Source: Egbenema bharatensis (GTDB taxonomy: Bacteria > Cyanobacteriota > Cyanobacteriia > Elainellales > Elainellaceae). From it: 64,000 nucleotides of DNA. Positions 26,388 through 35,224 of the stretch are shown piece after piece. The position numbers were made by a program, and so were the translations under genes. The notes under the pieces are model-generated. The model did not search any database, was not told the origin of the DNA, and was given only the letters and a program-made list of their open reading frames with translations. Position 1 is the first letter of the stretch, and each line of letters starts with the position of its first letter. Location of the stretch: assembly GCF_048077055.1 (NCBI RefSeq), contig NZ_CP182236.1:744001-808000 (forward strand), read 5' to 3'.

Positions 26388-26725
26388 TGTCAAACTTTGG
26401 AGCCACCAAGCGTTCATCTCGCTCGAAAGGGAACTGCAAATTTTATTGTGTCAGCTTACTGATAAATCGCTCACAATGAATTGCGGACTATGAGATCAAG
26501 TTCAGAAGAATCAGGGTTCTAGCACTCATCTCGTACTTTTCAAACAGGTTTTGAGAAACGAAGCTCAATCTACTAACCTACTTTGTCAGACATTGTTCAT
26601 TTCAATAATCCGGACAATTTTAAGACGCCAACGGTAGAATACGGGTTTTAACCTCTACTGCGAAAACTGTCTGGATTATTACCATTATAAAATGGACTTT
26701 ATAAGTCATTCTAAATCTTGAATTC
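26388..26725. other. Intergenic region
   Basis: About 340 bp, AT-rich towards 26700, between the HicB-like gene and the 3' end of the disrupted ATPase gene. No convincing coding frame is seen. Confidence 0.45.
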
Positions 26726-27388
26726 TCACTCGGTGCCAGAAAAATAGTCATTTTCAGCCTTCTTCGTAAGCTTATAAACTCTTCGTGTTCCCTCACCTTC
26801 TCGGATAAGCAAACCTAAGTTTTCATCCAATCTCTTTGCTCTCCGACCTATTAGCTGATGTGAGCAGTCAAGTTCTTCAGCAATTTCCTTTGGTTTAAGG
26901 GATTTCTCTGCTTTATGAATTTCATAAATCATTCCACGTTCTATATCTGGCAAAAGCTTGTTTCTGTCTATTCTTTTGAGCTCTGCCTCTATAGTTTCAG
27001 AATTAGAGATAACATTCAAAGGGCTTTGGCAAAGCGGACACTTCATATTAGTAACTTCCTCAAGAAATTGAAGTTGCTCGAAAGGAAAGTTCTTATTGCA
27101 GTCCAGGTTACAACAAATAATTCGCTTCGAGTTCCTCAAGAATTCCTCGATTTTATTGTTGAAATTAAAAGGCCTTGCAACAAAATACGCTCTGTATTCA
27201 CGCCCTTTTGGTTTCCCCCAGCGTAAATTTTGCCTAACACATAAACCATAGTTCAAACAATACACAGATTGTTTGCCACCGTCACGGCTACTTAGTTCAC
27301 TATATTTGCTGACAAAGAAATTTAGTTCAAGTGTTTTCAAGAACTGCTCATGAATCGGATTAAAATGAAAATGACTAGTTTGCGGATT

Positions 27389-28980
27389 GTATCCGTACAC
27401 AGGGTTAGCAAGGTAGTCAGGAGGATCGCTGTAGGTCGGGAAGCGGAAGTAAAGAAGGGGCAGGCAAGCCCCGACGCTTGGCATAGCAAGCATCGGTGAG
27501 ATAATCGAGGACATGGCGATTTTGCCGCCGCAGCGTTGCTACAACCGTCATCATTCGTCCGACAAACAAACTGCCTGCCTCACTTTGGGAGCCATAGCTA
27601 CAGCGTCGCCACAACACTGCTGGACGAATCGCCTGTTCTGCTGCATTATTGGTTGGCTCTACTCCAACGGTTGTGACGAATAACCATAAAGCAGGTTCTA
27701 CTTTGAGTAACTGCTGACAGGTTCGCACCGTCTTTGCCAAAGGTGTCTTTTCTCTGGTCCCAATTGGGTAAGCCGCTCCTTCTTCCAACAGTGCTTTCAC
27801 CCGTTGTCGAATGGGTGCTACGGCTTCTATCCATTGGGGGCGTGCTAAGGTTCCATCTCGCACCCGATGCCATAACTCAAATAATTTCTCTTGCTGTTGG
27901 AGAAGTTGCTCTCCCAAGGTCTGGCTCACCCCACCCCGTTCGGCAATTTTGGTGAAATCGCGTTTCAGATGCGCCCAACACAATTGTCGCCATTGCAAGT
28001 TTAACCAGTTGTAAGCACTGTAGCGGTCGCTGTTGACAATCCCAGCAAAATCAGTTCCTAAGATGCTTTGAGCGGTGGCTTGAGAGCGGCTTAACGCCAC
28101 CTGGAAATAGCACACCAACGGGGTTACCATCACCCACAACCAGCCTCGCTTCCCCTTGCCATTGTTCCCATCGGCGTTACCCTGAGGCAAACTCGTTTCA
28201 TCTATCCCAACAACGGGTTGCTGCTGCACATAGCGATGAACCGCTTCGACGGGTTGCTCAATCGCTTCACTCATCTGTTGCCGCAAGCGTCCGACACTGC
28301 CCACGGAGATGGGAATCTCAAACAATTCACTCAACAGCCGCACCACCATCCGGTGACTTTGACGATACTCTCCACTCAACAGTGCGACTAATGCACACAG
28401 CCTTTCCCCATAGCGACAACCATCCACAATCTCGCCATCATAGGCACGGCTGCTTACCCCACACTGGGGGCACTCCAACGCATGAAAGCGATGTTCCAAA
28501 ACAATCGGTTGTAACGGTGGCAAATCTACGATCTGACACCGTTGCGGATTGGCATCTTTCCCTCTCAAGCGATGTCCACATTCGCAACACACCTCAGGGT
28601 AGTGATCCTCAATGCGCGTACATTGTTCCGGCGGGTAAAGTTCCTGCGAATGTCCCGGATGTCCCGGTTGTCCGCCTCGCGCTTTCCCACTTTTCTTTTT
28701 CGGGGTAGCCTTGAATCCCTTCGGAGGGTCTTGCGAAGGCGGTTGCGAGGAGTTTTTGGAATTGCGCTGAATTTGCTCTTGTAACGCTTGCTGGCCTGCC
28801 TCTAATGCCTCAATACGCTCCAATAGACGCTGCACCAACTGCTTGACACTCTCCGGTGTGTTGGCCCAGTCCTCTGCTGAAATTTCGCTTAAAAAGGCAT
28901 TCGGGGATTCCATGCGTTTTAGCCTAGCAGACTTACCCTCACATCGCTCACTCTTTCTGCTTTACCCTGTGTACGGATAC
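27389..28980 (-). mobile_element. IS66-family insertion sequence, copy 3
   Basis: A 1592-bp full copy in inverted orientation, with terminal repeats GTATCCGTACACAGGGT and complement. It is flanked by a perfect 8-bp duplication TGCGGATT (27381-27388 and 28981-28988). It interrupts the 715-codon ATPase gene. Confidence 0.96.
27417..28913 (-). CDS. IS66-family transposase (intact)
   Basis: 498 residues, apparently the same protein as the copy at 21575: coiled-coil N-terminus, Cys4 finger and complete DDE core. Intact on reading, so it is a possible source of transposase for all copies. Confidence 0.95.
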   Translation of the reverse strand: MESPNAFLSEISAEDWANTPESVKQLVQRLLERIEALEAGQQALQEQIQRNSKNSSQPPSQDPPKGFKATPKKKSGKARGGQPGHPGHSQELYPPEQCTRIEDHYPEVCCECGHRLRGKDANPQRCQIVDLPPLQPIVLEHRFHALECPQCGVSSRAYDGEIVDGCRYGERLCALVALLSGEYRQSHRMVVRLLSELFEIPISVGSVGRLRQQMSEAIEQPVEAVHRYVQQQPVVGIDETSLPQGNADGNNGKGKRGWLWVMVTPLVCYFQVALSRSQATAQSILGTDFAGIVNSDRYSAYNWLNLQWRQLCWAHLKRDFTKIAERGGVSQTLGEQLLQQQEKLFELWHRVRDGTLARPQWIEAVAPIRQRVKALLEEGAAYPIGTREKTPLAKTVRTCQQLLKVEPALWLFVTTVGVEPTNNAAEQAIRPAVLWRRCSYGSQSEAGSLFVGRMMTVVATLRRQNRHVLDYLTDACYAKRRGLPAPSLLPLPDLQRSS

Positions 28981-29076
28981 TGCGGATTTGACTTGATATC
29001 GGCATAGATGCTTCCGGATAGATCTCCAGTTATAATCCTTTTTCTAATGCTGATCATTTCATCGACGAAAACATTA

Positions 29077-30336
29077 GGGAACCTCGATTAATTCATTTTG
29101 AGGTAAGATTGGGTCTCAAATGAGACAAAGAACAACGTTGTGCTGATAGTCATGCAATCAATTCTTCATTCCATGCAGCCAACAGAACACTCCAATGCAC
29201 CCCTACGCTTCAATTTTCTGCCTCAGCAAGGACATTGAGTCTGTAAAAACGTGTAGCGTACAAAGTTGTAGGTCAAGTTTTTCAACCCTAGCGTTGCCTT
29301 CGCTCTCACTAGACCAATCGAACGGATGAGCTTGCCTCCCATCTGCATCGTCCACCGACCAAACACATGCTCGACTCTGGCACGAGTTTTGGATTTGTCA
29401 CGATTGGATTGCTTTTGCGCCTCACTGAGGGGACGATTGCGATAAGCCCGTTCATGAATTTGGCTCTCAAAGCCCATTAGTTCTAAAGTCTCCTCAATGG
29501 CAGCACTGCGATAAGCACTGTCTGCCCAAATTTCATCACTCTGGTTGTCTTCATCGAGTAATGCTCCTAACACTTGAGAGTCATGCACTGAGGCATCTGT
29601 AACCGCATAACGACGAATCAAACCGTACGCTGCATCGATGCCAATGTGGTCTTTATAGCCGAAGTAACTCTTATCCCCCTTTTCGTCCAGCGCGCATCGG
29701 TGTCTTTTTGAGCGCGGCGATGCGGTTGATCTTGCCACTGTTGGGGGGTCTTGCCCTGCTTGATCTGCTCGTTTTCTTTGTCGCTGTTGTGTTGTTTGGG
29801 GACGGGAATCAGCGTCGCATCGACGATTTGTCCACCTTTAGCTGCATAGCCTTGCTCAACGAGATAGCCATCAAACTGCTCAAACACTGCTTCAATCAAT
29901 CCTTGTTCACTCAGTTGTTTGCGAAACAGCCATACCGTTGTGGCATCGGGAACTTCATCGGCTAAGCCAAAGCCCATGAATTGCATGAACGATAGTCGGT
30001 CGCTCACCTGATACTCTAATTCTTCGTCGCTAATGTTGTACAACTGTTGCAGCACCAACAACTTAAACATGACGACGACATCCATTGCTTTACGACCCGC
30101 GTTGCTCTTGCGAGGTTTATTATGAATTTTCTCTAGAGTCGGGCGGAACTCCTGCCAGGGAATAATTTGATCGAGCCTCATCAGTAAATCTTTTTTCTGG
30201 TTCAATTTGCTCTGACGTTTTTCCCACTCCCAAACTCCAGTTTGGCTCATTGTTCCCTGCTCCGTTCTAACCTAATGTTATGATCTCATAGTAGTCTCAA
30301 TTTAAGACGCTCCTGAAACAATTTTTCGAGGTTCCC
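29077..30336 (-). mobile_element. IS5-family insertion sequence
   Basis: A 1260-bp element with inverted ends beginning GGGAACCTCGA (29077) and ending TCGAGGTTCCC (30336). It is flanked by a 4-bp duplication ATTA (29073-29076 and 30337-30340), the size usual for IS5-group elements. It is the second of the two elements that split the ATPase gene. Confidence 0.93.
29223..30250 (-). pseudogene. IS5-family transposase in two frames
   Basis: The upstream frame (30250-29618) opens MSQTGVWEWEKRQSKLNQKK and includes SNAGRKAMDVVVMFKLLVLQ and DATTVWLFRKQL. The downstream frame (to 29223) includes KSYFGYKDHIGIDAAYGLIR and SKTRARVEHVFGRW, the DDE region. The frame changes at ACGAAAAGGGGGATAAG (about 29674-29690). 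One added A gives the expected TKKGDKSYFGYKDH. This is either a 1-base loss or a -1 ribosomal frameshift at the A/G run; I see no canonical X-XXY-YYZ heptamer in phase, which favours base loss. Confidence 0.85.
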
Positions 30337-31828
30337 ATTAAGAAGTTCCCTCATTTGAAGAATAGATATTTTTTCATCAATTGATTTAAGGGAATAAGTT
30401 GTGCTTTGAAAAAAAGGTTCAATCGCAAGTTCGTAGTATTTCTCAGCAGCGTCGGTTAGAGCAGCTCTATTGATGGAATTTCCGTAAGCAATTTTACTCT
30501 CATAGCAGTAGTAGAGAATGTAACCAATGATGCGAGGTACATTCATTGATATTTGAAATATTAGTTCATAGTATTCTTCGATGGATTCTTTCCTAATATC
30601 GAAGAACAGCTCAACTGGTTGATTCGTGAAATATTTTACCCGCTTCTCAATCAACCTTTTTGTGAAATTGAGTGCCTTATCTTCCATGACACTTCTATCA
30701 ACCCTAGTAGAGTAAAGATTGTAAAAGTCAAGATTAATTTTGTCAATTTTCCCCTGGTCAATTTTCCCATAATAAATTCTATTTGGATATGCGGCAACCT
30801 TGAATTTAATAAAGTCTTGCGACCAGTTGTTTAAGGGGGATAAGATTACATCAACAAAGATCCTCATTGAGTGATCAGGTATCTCTGAGAAATCATCAAG
30901 TAAAACCACTAAGCTTCTAATTCTAAGAGTTGACAATACTTCCCTTAGCTGAGAAATAAAGTTTTTTATTTGAAAAACCTTTAAAAATACATTAGAGAAC
31001 TGCTCTTCTAATTCAGATATATTTTTTCTAGAAGATTTGTTCATTTTATTAGAAGATAAAGAAGCTTCCATTTCTACTTCTGCTCTTTGTACTTTTCCTC
31101 CAATACTATCATTTTCATTTAGAGCAGTTTCGTTGCTTCTCTCCGTAAAGGACTTTCTAGCAACAGTAATTTGCTGAAGAGAAGGGATTTCAATCTTCTT
31201 TAAAAGCTCATTATTATTTATGCTACTAGTTAATTCCCGCAGCTTTTCCTTCACAATTTGCGCTTCACCTATTCCTAGAAAATTCTTTATTTTTCCAAGT
31301 AAGCCCTCAGATCTTTCTTGAATCTCCTCAGTTAACGAGCGCAAAATACTCTGTAAAAAGCTTCTTTCAAGAATATACTGCTTTAAAGCTTCATTAGGCA
31401 TCACTTCACCAAAATGTTCAATGCCAAGAAATTCTGTTTGTGAAGACTCAAATATTGTTTTTGTATCTATGTAGCAAGATAGTACGTCATTTCGCTTTCT
31501 GTACTCCCGTTGAAGTTTTAGAAAGATTGTCGATTTACCAGTCCCTTTGCGTCCAATCAAGAATGTCGTGTTGTCAGTCAGACATGTTTTCAGAATTTGC
31601 TCGTTAGGTAGCAAATCAGTATATAAAGCATCAACGAGATCCTTCCCTGATTCGTCAACTATCTCAGCTCTACGATACTTCTTTAATGAGTCTACCGCTT
31701 CAAAAAACTTATCTTTTTCGTTTTGAGAATAAGACATGTCTATCTAAATTAATTGACTTCTAATAAACCTTATAGCATTTGAATTCCAGTTTCGCTACTT
31801 ACGAGAAATGTAGATCTAGCACCAGTAG

Positions 31829-31853
31829 GTTGGGTTTCGTGCCTCAACCCAAC
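31829..31853. repeat. REP palindrome, left of the RAYT gene
   Basis: A 25-bp hairpin starting GTTGGGTTTCGTGCC and ending TCAACCCAAC, identical to the copy at 32471-32495. GTAG precedes it, matching the CTAC that follows the other copy. Confidence 0.85.
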
Positions 31854-31917
31854 AATTCCCTATGTTCATTTCCAAGCTGCACAACCCACTCTAGAACAAA
31901 AGAATGGGATTCAACCA

Positions 31918-32460
31918 ATGCAGTACCGCCGTGTCATAACACCAGGAGCCACCTACTTCTTTACCCTTGTCACCCATCAACGACAAAGCATCTTTCATCA
32001 GCCAGAGCCGATCGCCCTACTCCGCCAAGCGTTTCATCATGTCAAACAATCCCATCCCTTCACCATTGAGGCGATCGTGATCTTGCCCGATCATCTTCAC
32101 TGTATCTGGACATTACCTGCTGAAGATGCCGATTTTTCCCTGCGCTGGCGATTGATCAAAAGTTACTTCAGCCGTTGTTGTCCCACTCAATACAAACAGC
32201 AGCGATCGAATTCGCGCCTTCGGAAAGGGGAGCAAGCGGTGTGGCAGCGACGATTTTGGGAACACCAAATTCGGGATGAAGCGGATTTTGCCCATCATGT
32301 GGATTATATTCACTACAATCCTGTGAAACATCAGTTAGTCGAAGCTCCAAAAGACTGGGCATATTCTAGCTTTCATCGATATGTCATGGCTGGAGCTTAT
32401 GCTGAGGGGTGGGGGATGGAGGGTGGAATCAAGTTTGCTGACAGTGTGGGTCAGGAGTGA
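31918..32460 (+). CDS. REP-associated tyrosine transposase (RAYT)
   Basis: 180 residues of the Y1 HUH nuclease fold. The opening MQYRRVITPGATYFFTLVTH is typical. The HUH metal-binding motif is LPDHLHCIWTLP and the catalytic Tyr is in HHVDYIHYNPVKH. These single-strand nucleases cut and rejoin DNA at REP hairpins and help disperse them. Two identical 25-bp palindromes flank the gene, the classical REPtron layout. Confidence 0.92.
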   Translation: MQYRRVITPGATYFFTLVTHQRQSIFHQPEPIALLRQAFHHVKQSHPFTIEAIVILPDHLHCIWTLPAEDADFSLRWRLIKSYFSRCCPTQYKQQRSNSRLRKGEQAVWQRRFWEHQIRDEADFAHHVDYIHYNPVKHQLVEAPKDWAYSSFHRYVMAGAYAEGWGMEGGIKFADSVGQE

Positions 32461-32470
32461 GGCATTAAGT

Positions 32471-32495
32471 GTTGGGTTTCGTGCCTCAACCCAAC
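32471..32495. repeat. REP palindrome, right of the RAYT gene
   Basis: The second 25-bp copy, in the same orientation as 31829-31853, beginning 11 bp after the RAYT stop. A degraded relative (TTGGGTTTGTGTCTCAACCC) lies at about 53608-53628. Confidence 0.85.
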
Positions 32496-32503
32496 CTACT
32501 ACT

Positions 32504-32698
32504 TTAATCCATCTCATCTAGATTGTGCTTATCTCTGAGGCGCAGGTTTTCAGCCTCATTAACCCACTTTTCTAAACTTTCCTCTACAACTGACGACAAG
32601 GTTTCATCCCTGAGCATTGCCAGCGATCGAACTAGCTTGTCTAGCTCTTTAGGGATGTAAGCCCTCATTTCAACCTTGTTCCGTTTTTTCTGTGCCAT
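32504..32698 (-). CDS. Ribbon-helix-helix regulator/antitoxin of module A
   Basis: 64 residues. The start MAQKKRNKVEMRAYIPKELD followed by SLAMLRDETLSSVVEESLEK matches the strand-helix-helix pattern of CopG/Arc-type DNA-binding proteins. It is divergent from two overlapping small genes across a 104-bp spacer holding an inverted repeat. The same arrangement occurs at 52.9-53.6 kb with a diverged homologue (53395). It probably represses the shared spacer; whether it neutralises a toxin is unknown. Confidence 0.75.
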   Translation of the reverse strand: MAQKKRNKVEMRAYIPKELDKLVRSLAMLRDETLSSVVEESLEKWVNEAENLRLRDKHNLDEMD

Positions 32699-32715
32699 AG
32701 ATTTGATCTTGTCAT

Positions 32716-32749
32716 ACTCGCAAGTTTAAGGACGCAAATACTTGCGAGT
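32716..32749. promoter_or_regulatory. Inverted-repeat operator candidate, module A
   Basis: ACTCGCAAG (32716-32724) and CTTGCGAGT (32741-32749) are perfect inverted arms in the spacer between the divergent ribbon-helix-helix gene and the small-ORF pair. This is the natural place for autoregulation. Module B has its own palindrome of different spacing at the equivalent position. Confidence 0.6.
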
Positions 32750-32802
32750 TTGCGCGTCACTATGGCATGATTTGAATCAAGTTTTTTGTGGAGACCCAAC
32801 TT

Positions 32803-32928
32803 ATGATCACCCTTACCGATGACGAGGTGGCTTTACTGCGAGCCATCCTCACTGCTCTGCGATCGATCAAAGTCCGAGACATTGATAAAGCCCTGGTCAT
32901 TCTCTCCAAAGGAGAACGCCAACCATGA
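32803..32928 (+). CDS. 41-aa protein, small ORF 1 of module A
   Basis: 41 residues: begins MITLTDDEVALLRAILTALR and ends IDKALVILSKGERQP. It differs from the module B copy at one residue (Ala18 versus Arg). It is probably two or three short helices and soluble. Its stop overlaps the start of small ORF 2 (ATGA), so translation is likely coupled. I do not recognise the family. Near-identity of two distant copies supports it as a real gene despite its size. Confidence 0.7.
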   Translation: MITLTDDEVALLRAILTALRSIKVRDIDKALVILSKGERQP

Positions 32929-33131
32929 TTGTGTTAACCGACCAACAAGCCCTTACCCTGCATCATCTGCTCACCGCCATCCTGCTCAACGAAACCTACC
33001 GCATCTCTGAACTCGAAGATGCCATTGTCTGGACAGCTCCCGAAAACCGACAGATTCTCTGCCCCTTCGACTCCCTCTGGTCAAAAAACCTGGCACAAGA
33101 AATTGTCAGACTGATGAACCAGCCAGGCTAG
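32925..33131 (+). CDS. 68-aa protein, small ORF 2 of module A
   Basis: 68 residues: begins MIVLTDQQALTLHHLLTAIL, continues NETYRISELEDAIVWTAPEN and ends in a helical tail (SLWSKNLAQEIVRLMNQPG). The MI-LTD start resembles small ORF 1, so the pair may have arisen by duplication. The module B copy differs at only four positions, all near the C-terminus. No known family recognised. Toxin, antitoxin or adaptor are all open. Confidence 0.7.
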   Translation: MIVLTDQQALTLHHLLTAILLNETYRISELEDAIVWTAPENRQILCPFDSLWSKNLAQEIVRLMNQPG

Positions 33132-33157
33132 GAAGGCAAATTGAATCATCTGTAACT

Positions 33158-33267
33158 CTTGTGGGGTGGGCATCTTGCCCGCCCAGTCCTCTAAAACTCT
33201 TGTGGGGTGGGCATCTTGCCCGCCCAGTCCTCTAAAACTCTTGTGGGGTGGGCATCTTGCCTGCCCA
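33158..33267. repeat. Three tandem REP-like palindromes
   Basis: Three copies of the CTTGTGGGGTGGGCATCTTG-type unit at a period of about 42 bp, the last with CTGCCCAG in place of CCGCCCAG. They separate small ORF 2 from its terminator; module B lacks them. Confidence 0.85.
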
Positions 33268-33280
33268 GGCATCACAGCAA

Positions 33281-33329
33281 GGCTACTCTTTTGAGATCAT
33301 TTTATAGCGATCGAAAGAGTAGCTTTTCT
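33281..33329 (+). terminator. Terminator-like hairpin conserved between the two modules (A)
   Basis: GGCTACTCTTTTGA (33281-33294) pairs with TCGAAAGAGTAGCTTTTCT (33311-33329) and ends in a T-rich tail. Almost the same stem follows small ORF 2 of module B (52893-52941), so the element travels with the module. Confidence 0.7.
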
Positions 33330-33372
33330 GTTAGCCATTGATTTCATCGACCACTCCTGATACTGAAACCTA

Positions 33373-33780
33373 TCACGGTACTTTTTGAAATCCTGCTTGA
33401 ACAAAATGGCGATCGAGCGTCAAGGCAGTTTGAATTCTTTCCTGTTCTATTACCAAAAATGAAATGCAGTCTGTCAATGAGTAGGACTTGTCTGTGTGAG
33501 TTTTGAAGAACTGCCAACCTCTCAAAAACAGAAATTCATCTACCTGAATTAACCTTACAAGGGTGCTTTCTATTAATCGGTTTCCAACTGAAACAGCTCT
33601 ATCATGGCGGTGGCGGCTGTTGAAAAAGGTGACAATTTCATCGAATACATAGGAAGTTGTAACAAACTGAGGTTGCATTTGGCTTAACGTCTGCCAATAG
33701 CGAAATGTCGCAGGGTGATCCTGTTCATCTGCCAGTTCCAAAGCAACGATAAAGCTAGTATCTAAGAAAAGAAGCGTCAT
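33373..33780 (-). CDS. PIN-domain toxin (VapC-like)
   Basis: 135 residues. The first acidic residue is in LLFLDTSFIVALELADEQDH, an inner acidic pair follows at YVFDEIVTFF, and SYSLTDCISFLVIEQ with TLDRHFVQAGF completes the PIN active site. PIN toxins cleave tRNA or other RNA. The gene overlaps the upstream antitoxin-like gene by 4 bp, the normal vapBC arrangement. Confidence 0.88.
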   Translation of the reverse strand: MTLLFLDTSFIVALELADEQDHPATFRYWQTLSQMQPQFVTTSYVFDEIVTFFNSRHRHDRAVSVGNRLIESTLVRLIQVDEFLFLRGWQFFKTHTDKSYSLTDCISFLVIEQERIQTALTLDRHFVQAGFQKVP

Positions 33781-33998
33781 GAATCTAAACCATAAAGGTA
33801 GGCATCATGATTTTGAGCGGCATCTGTAATGCCTAAACGGATGGGATCAGAGCCTAAACCCCAAATCGGATCACGTTCTTCTTCTGAAGTCGGGATTAAA
33901 ACAATACGATCGGCTTCTTTATAAACTTCAACTGTGCTAATCCCTTCTAAGAATTCTTTTGGGATGACAATCCCCTGTTCAGTTACTTTTACTTTCAT
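33777..33998 (-). CDS. AbrB/MazE-like antitoxin partner of the PIN toxin
   Basis: 73 residues. VKVTEQGIVIPKEFLEGIST resembles the swapped-hairpin AbrB/MazE DNA-binding fold (VTxKGQVxIPKEL). The remainder (DPIWGLGSDPIRLGITDAAQ) is the likely toxin-binding tail. It is first in the pair and overlaps the toxin gene. Confidence 0.8.
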   Translation of the reverse strand: MKVKVTEQGIVIPKEFLEGISTVEVYKEADRIVLIPTSEEERDPIWGLGSDPIRLGITDAAQNHDAYLYGLDS

Positions 33999-34079
33999 CG
34001 GTTTTGCTCAATCAGGAGTAAGTATACCTATCCTAATTCCTAAAAATAAATTCCGAGAAGAAGTGCGCTGCCTTTTTCC

Positions 34080-34574
34080 CTACCACCCCCACGTCCCCGT
34101 GCCACCCTTAAACGGGCCAATAATATCCTTAGTAATCCAACCCCCATAAAAATCGCCCGGTTGGGCTGTCACCTTCTCACCATCTACATAGCAGGCATCC
34201 ATGCGGCTGGGGTAGAGGGCAATGTAGTCTTTCAGTCCAGCAAAAGCAGGAACCGGATTCGGGTAAAACCAGGCCACGTTGGATTCCGTGCGATCGCCCA
34301 CCGTCAGGGTGTAATAAGCCGCCTGTCCTTTCCACTCACAGAAAGTCGATCGACTGGTGCGGGTGAAGTACTGCATTTGCACATCCTCTGGGGGAATGTA
34401 ATAAACCGGGGGATGGCTGGTTTCTAATACACGCTTGGCTTGATGGGTATCGGCAATCACCACATCATTAAAAATGATCTGAATGTGCCTGAGGGAATCC
34501 TCCAACCGGGGCGGGCGGGGATAATCCCACACTGATTCTTGTCCTGGGCCGGGTTCAATCCGTTGACGATTCAT
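34080..34574 (-). CDS. DUF427 domain protein
   Basis: 164 residues. The blocks QIIFNDVVIADTHQAKRVLE, SHPPVYYIPPEDVQMQYF and CEWKGQAAYYTL followed by AWFYPNP are the DUF427 signature. These compact beta-rich proteins are widespread, and their function is not established. The end carries GGWITKDIIGPFKGG. No operon partner is apparent. Confidence 0.92.
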   Translation of the reverse strand: MNRQRIEPGPGQESVWDYPRPPRLEDSLRHIQIIFNDVVIADTHQAKRVLETSHPPVYYIPPEDVQMQYFTRTSRSTFCEWKGQAAYYTLTVGDRTESNVAWFYPNPVPAFAGLKDYIALYPSRMDACYVDGEKVTAQPGDFYGGWITKDIIGPFKGGTGTWGW

Positions 34575-34634
34575 ATATTTCTCCCTTTTGCTGATTCTTT
34601 GTTGGGTGGGGGTCTGAGTGGGTGGGGATCTGAG

Positions 34635-34690
34635 TTGGACTGGCAGGCAAGACTTCGGCTTGAGCTCAGTCGAAACGCTGCCTGCGCTAC
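34635..34690. repeat. REP-like palindrome, long variant
   Basis: GGCAGGCAAGACTTCGGCTT, GAGCTCAGTCGAAACGCTGC and CTGCGCTACG: the long form seen at 24511, here with CAGGC/GCCTG outer arms. Confidence 0.8.
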
Positions 34691-34696
34691 GAAAGA

Positions 34697-35212
34697 TTAA
34701 CCTCTGCCGTATTTTCTGAGTCCCGATCGCCGATCGGTTCGCTTCTCCGAGATAGCTTTTCCGAGCATCACCCCCCGCTCACTCTCCTGAAGGAGATTAC
34801 TCTTCTGGTTTAGCTCCCGAATTCGTCGAGACATCAAGCGAATGATATTGACTGCAATACCCGGAGTTTCCTCGATCGCCTCGTATAGCTGCTGTTGGGT
34901 CAGCATCAAGCATTCGCAGGCTTCCAGGGTAGTGACCGAAGCCGATCGCGGTTCCGCATCAAAAACAGCCATTTCACCAAAGCAAGTGCCCTGTTCGAGC
35001 TGAGCGAGTTCCTGGTTGCCAATGTGAACCCGAACCCGTCCTGATACCAGAATATAGAGTGATTGACCTTCTTCCCCCTGGGTAAAGATCGTATGCTTGC
35101 TGGGAAAGCTCAACTCCTCCATGATGGAGGCTAACCGCACCAAAAAATCGTCCCGCAACTCCGCAAAGACGGGAACCTTCCGAACAAACAGCAGGCGATC
35201 GACGGTGAACAT
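34697..35212 (-). CDS. Cyclic-nucleotide-binding domain protein
   Basis: 171 residues. A CRP-type beta-barrel is seen: ELSFPSKHTIFTQGEEGQSL, YILVSGRVRVHIGN and the phosphate-binding loop FGEMAVFDAEPRSASVTT. No HTH follows the domain. The C-terminal helix (IRLMSRRIRELNQK) is typical of effector-domain-only proteins. It starts 12 bp after the large membrane/HEAT gene and probably forms one operon and perhaps one complex with it. Confidence 0.9.
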   Translation of the reverse strand: MFTVDRLLFVRKVPVFAELRDDFLVRLASIMEELSFPSKHTIFTQGEEGQSLYILVSGRVRVHIGNQELAQLEQGTCFGEMAVFDAEPRSASVTTLEACECLMLTQQQLYEAIEETPGIAVNIIRLMSRRIRELNQKSNLLQESERGVMLGKAISEKRTDRRSGLRKYGRG

Positions 35213-35224
35213 AATTTAACCCAG

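Larger units (their letters stand above)
26726..31737 (-). pseudogene. 715-codon P-loop ATPase with zinc-finger and winged-helix C-terminus, split by IS5 and IS66 elements
   Basis: The coding strand is minus. Segment 1 is 31737-30337, segment 2 is 29072-28981 and segment 3 is 27380-26726, once each IS and one copy of its target duplication are removed. They join in frame across both sites (RELLN-VFVDEMISIRKR and DIKSNPQTSHFHFNP), giving 716 codons including stop. Walker A is FLIGRKGTGKS and Walker B is SLVVLLDDFSEI. A charged, helical 200-residue segment lies between them. The C-terminal part has a Cys4-type finger (CNLDCNKNF...CPLCQSP) and an HTH-like end (LKPKEIAEELDCSHQLIGRR). It may belong to the poorly characterised cyanobacterial Sll1717-type ATPases. 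Function unknown; a defence or regulatory role is speculation. Confidence 0.9.

Noticed and set aside
26026..26439. Minus-strand frames opposite the HicB-like gene
   Set aside because: A piece such as HQWQDGDAYNVEIVDYH looks protein-like, but the frame has no start or family support and overlaps a better candidate.
29223..30250. Programmed ribosomal frameshift in the IS5 transposase
   Set aside because: No canonical slippery heptamer is in phase, and several unrelated genes here show the same kind of single-base homopolymer loss, so base loss is the simpler reading.
33158..33267. CRISPR array of three units
   Set aside because: The units are palindromic REP copies seen elsewhere singly, and the 'spacers' are short and nearly identical.
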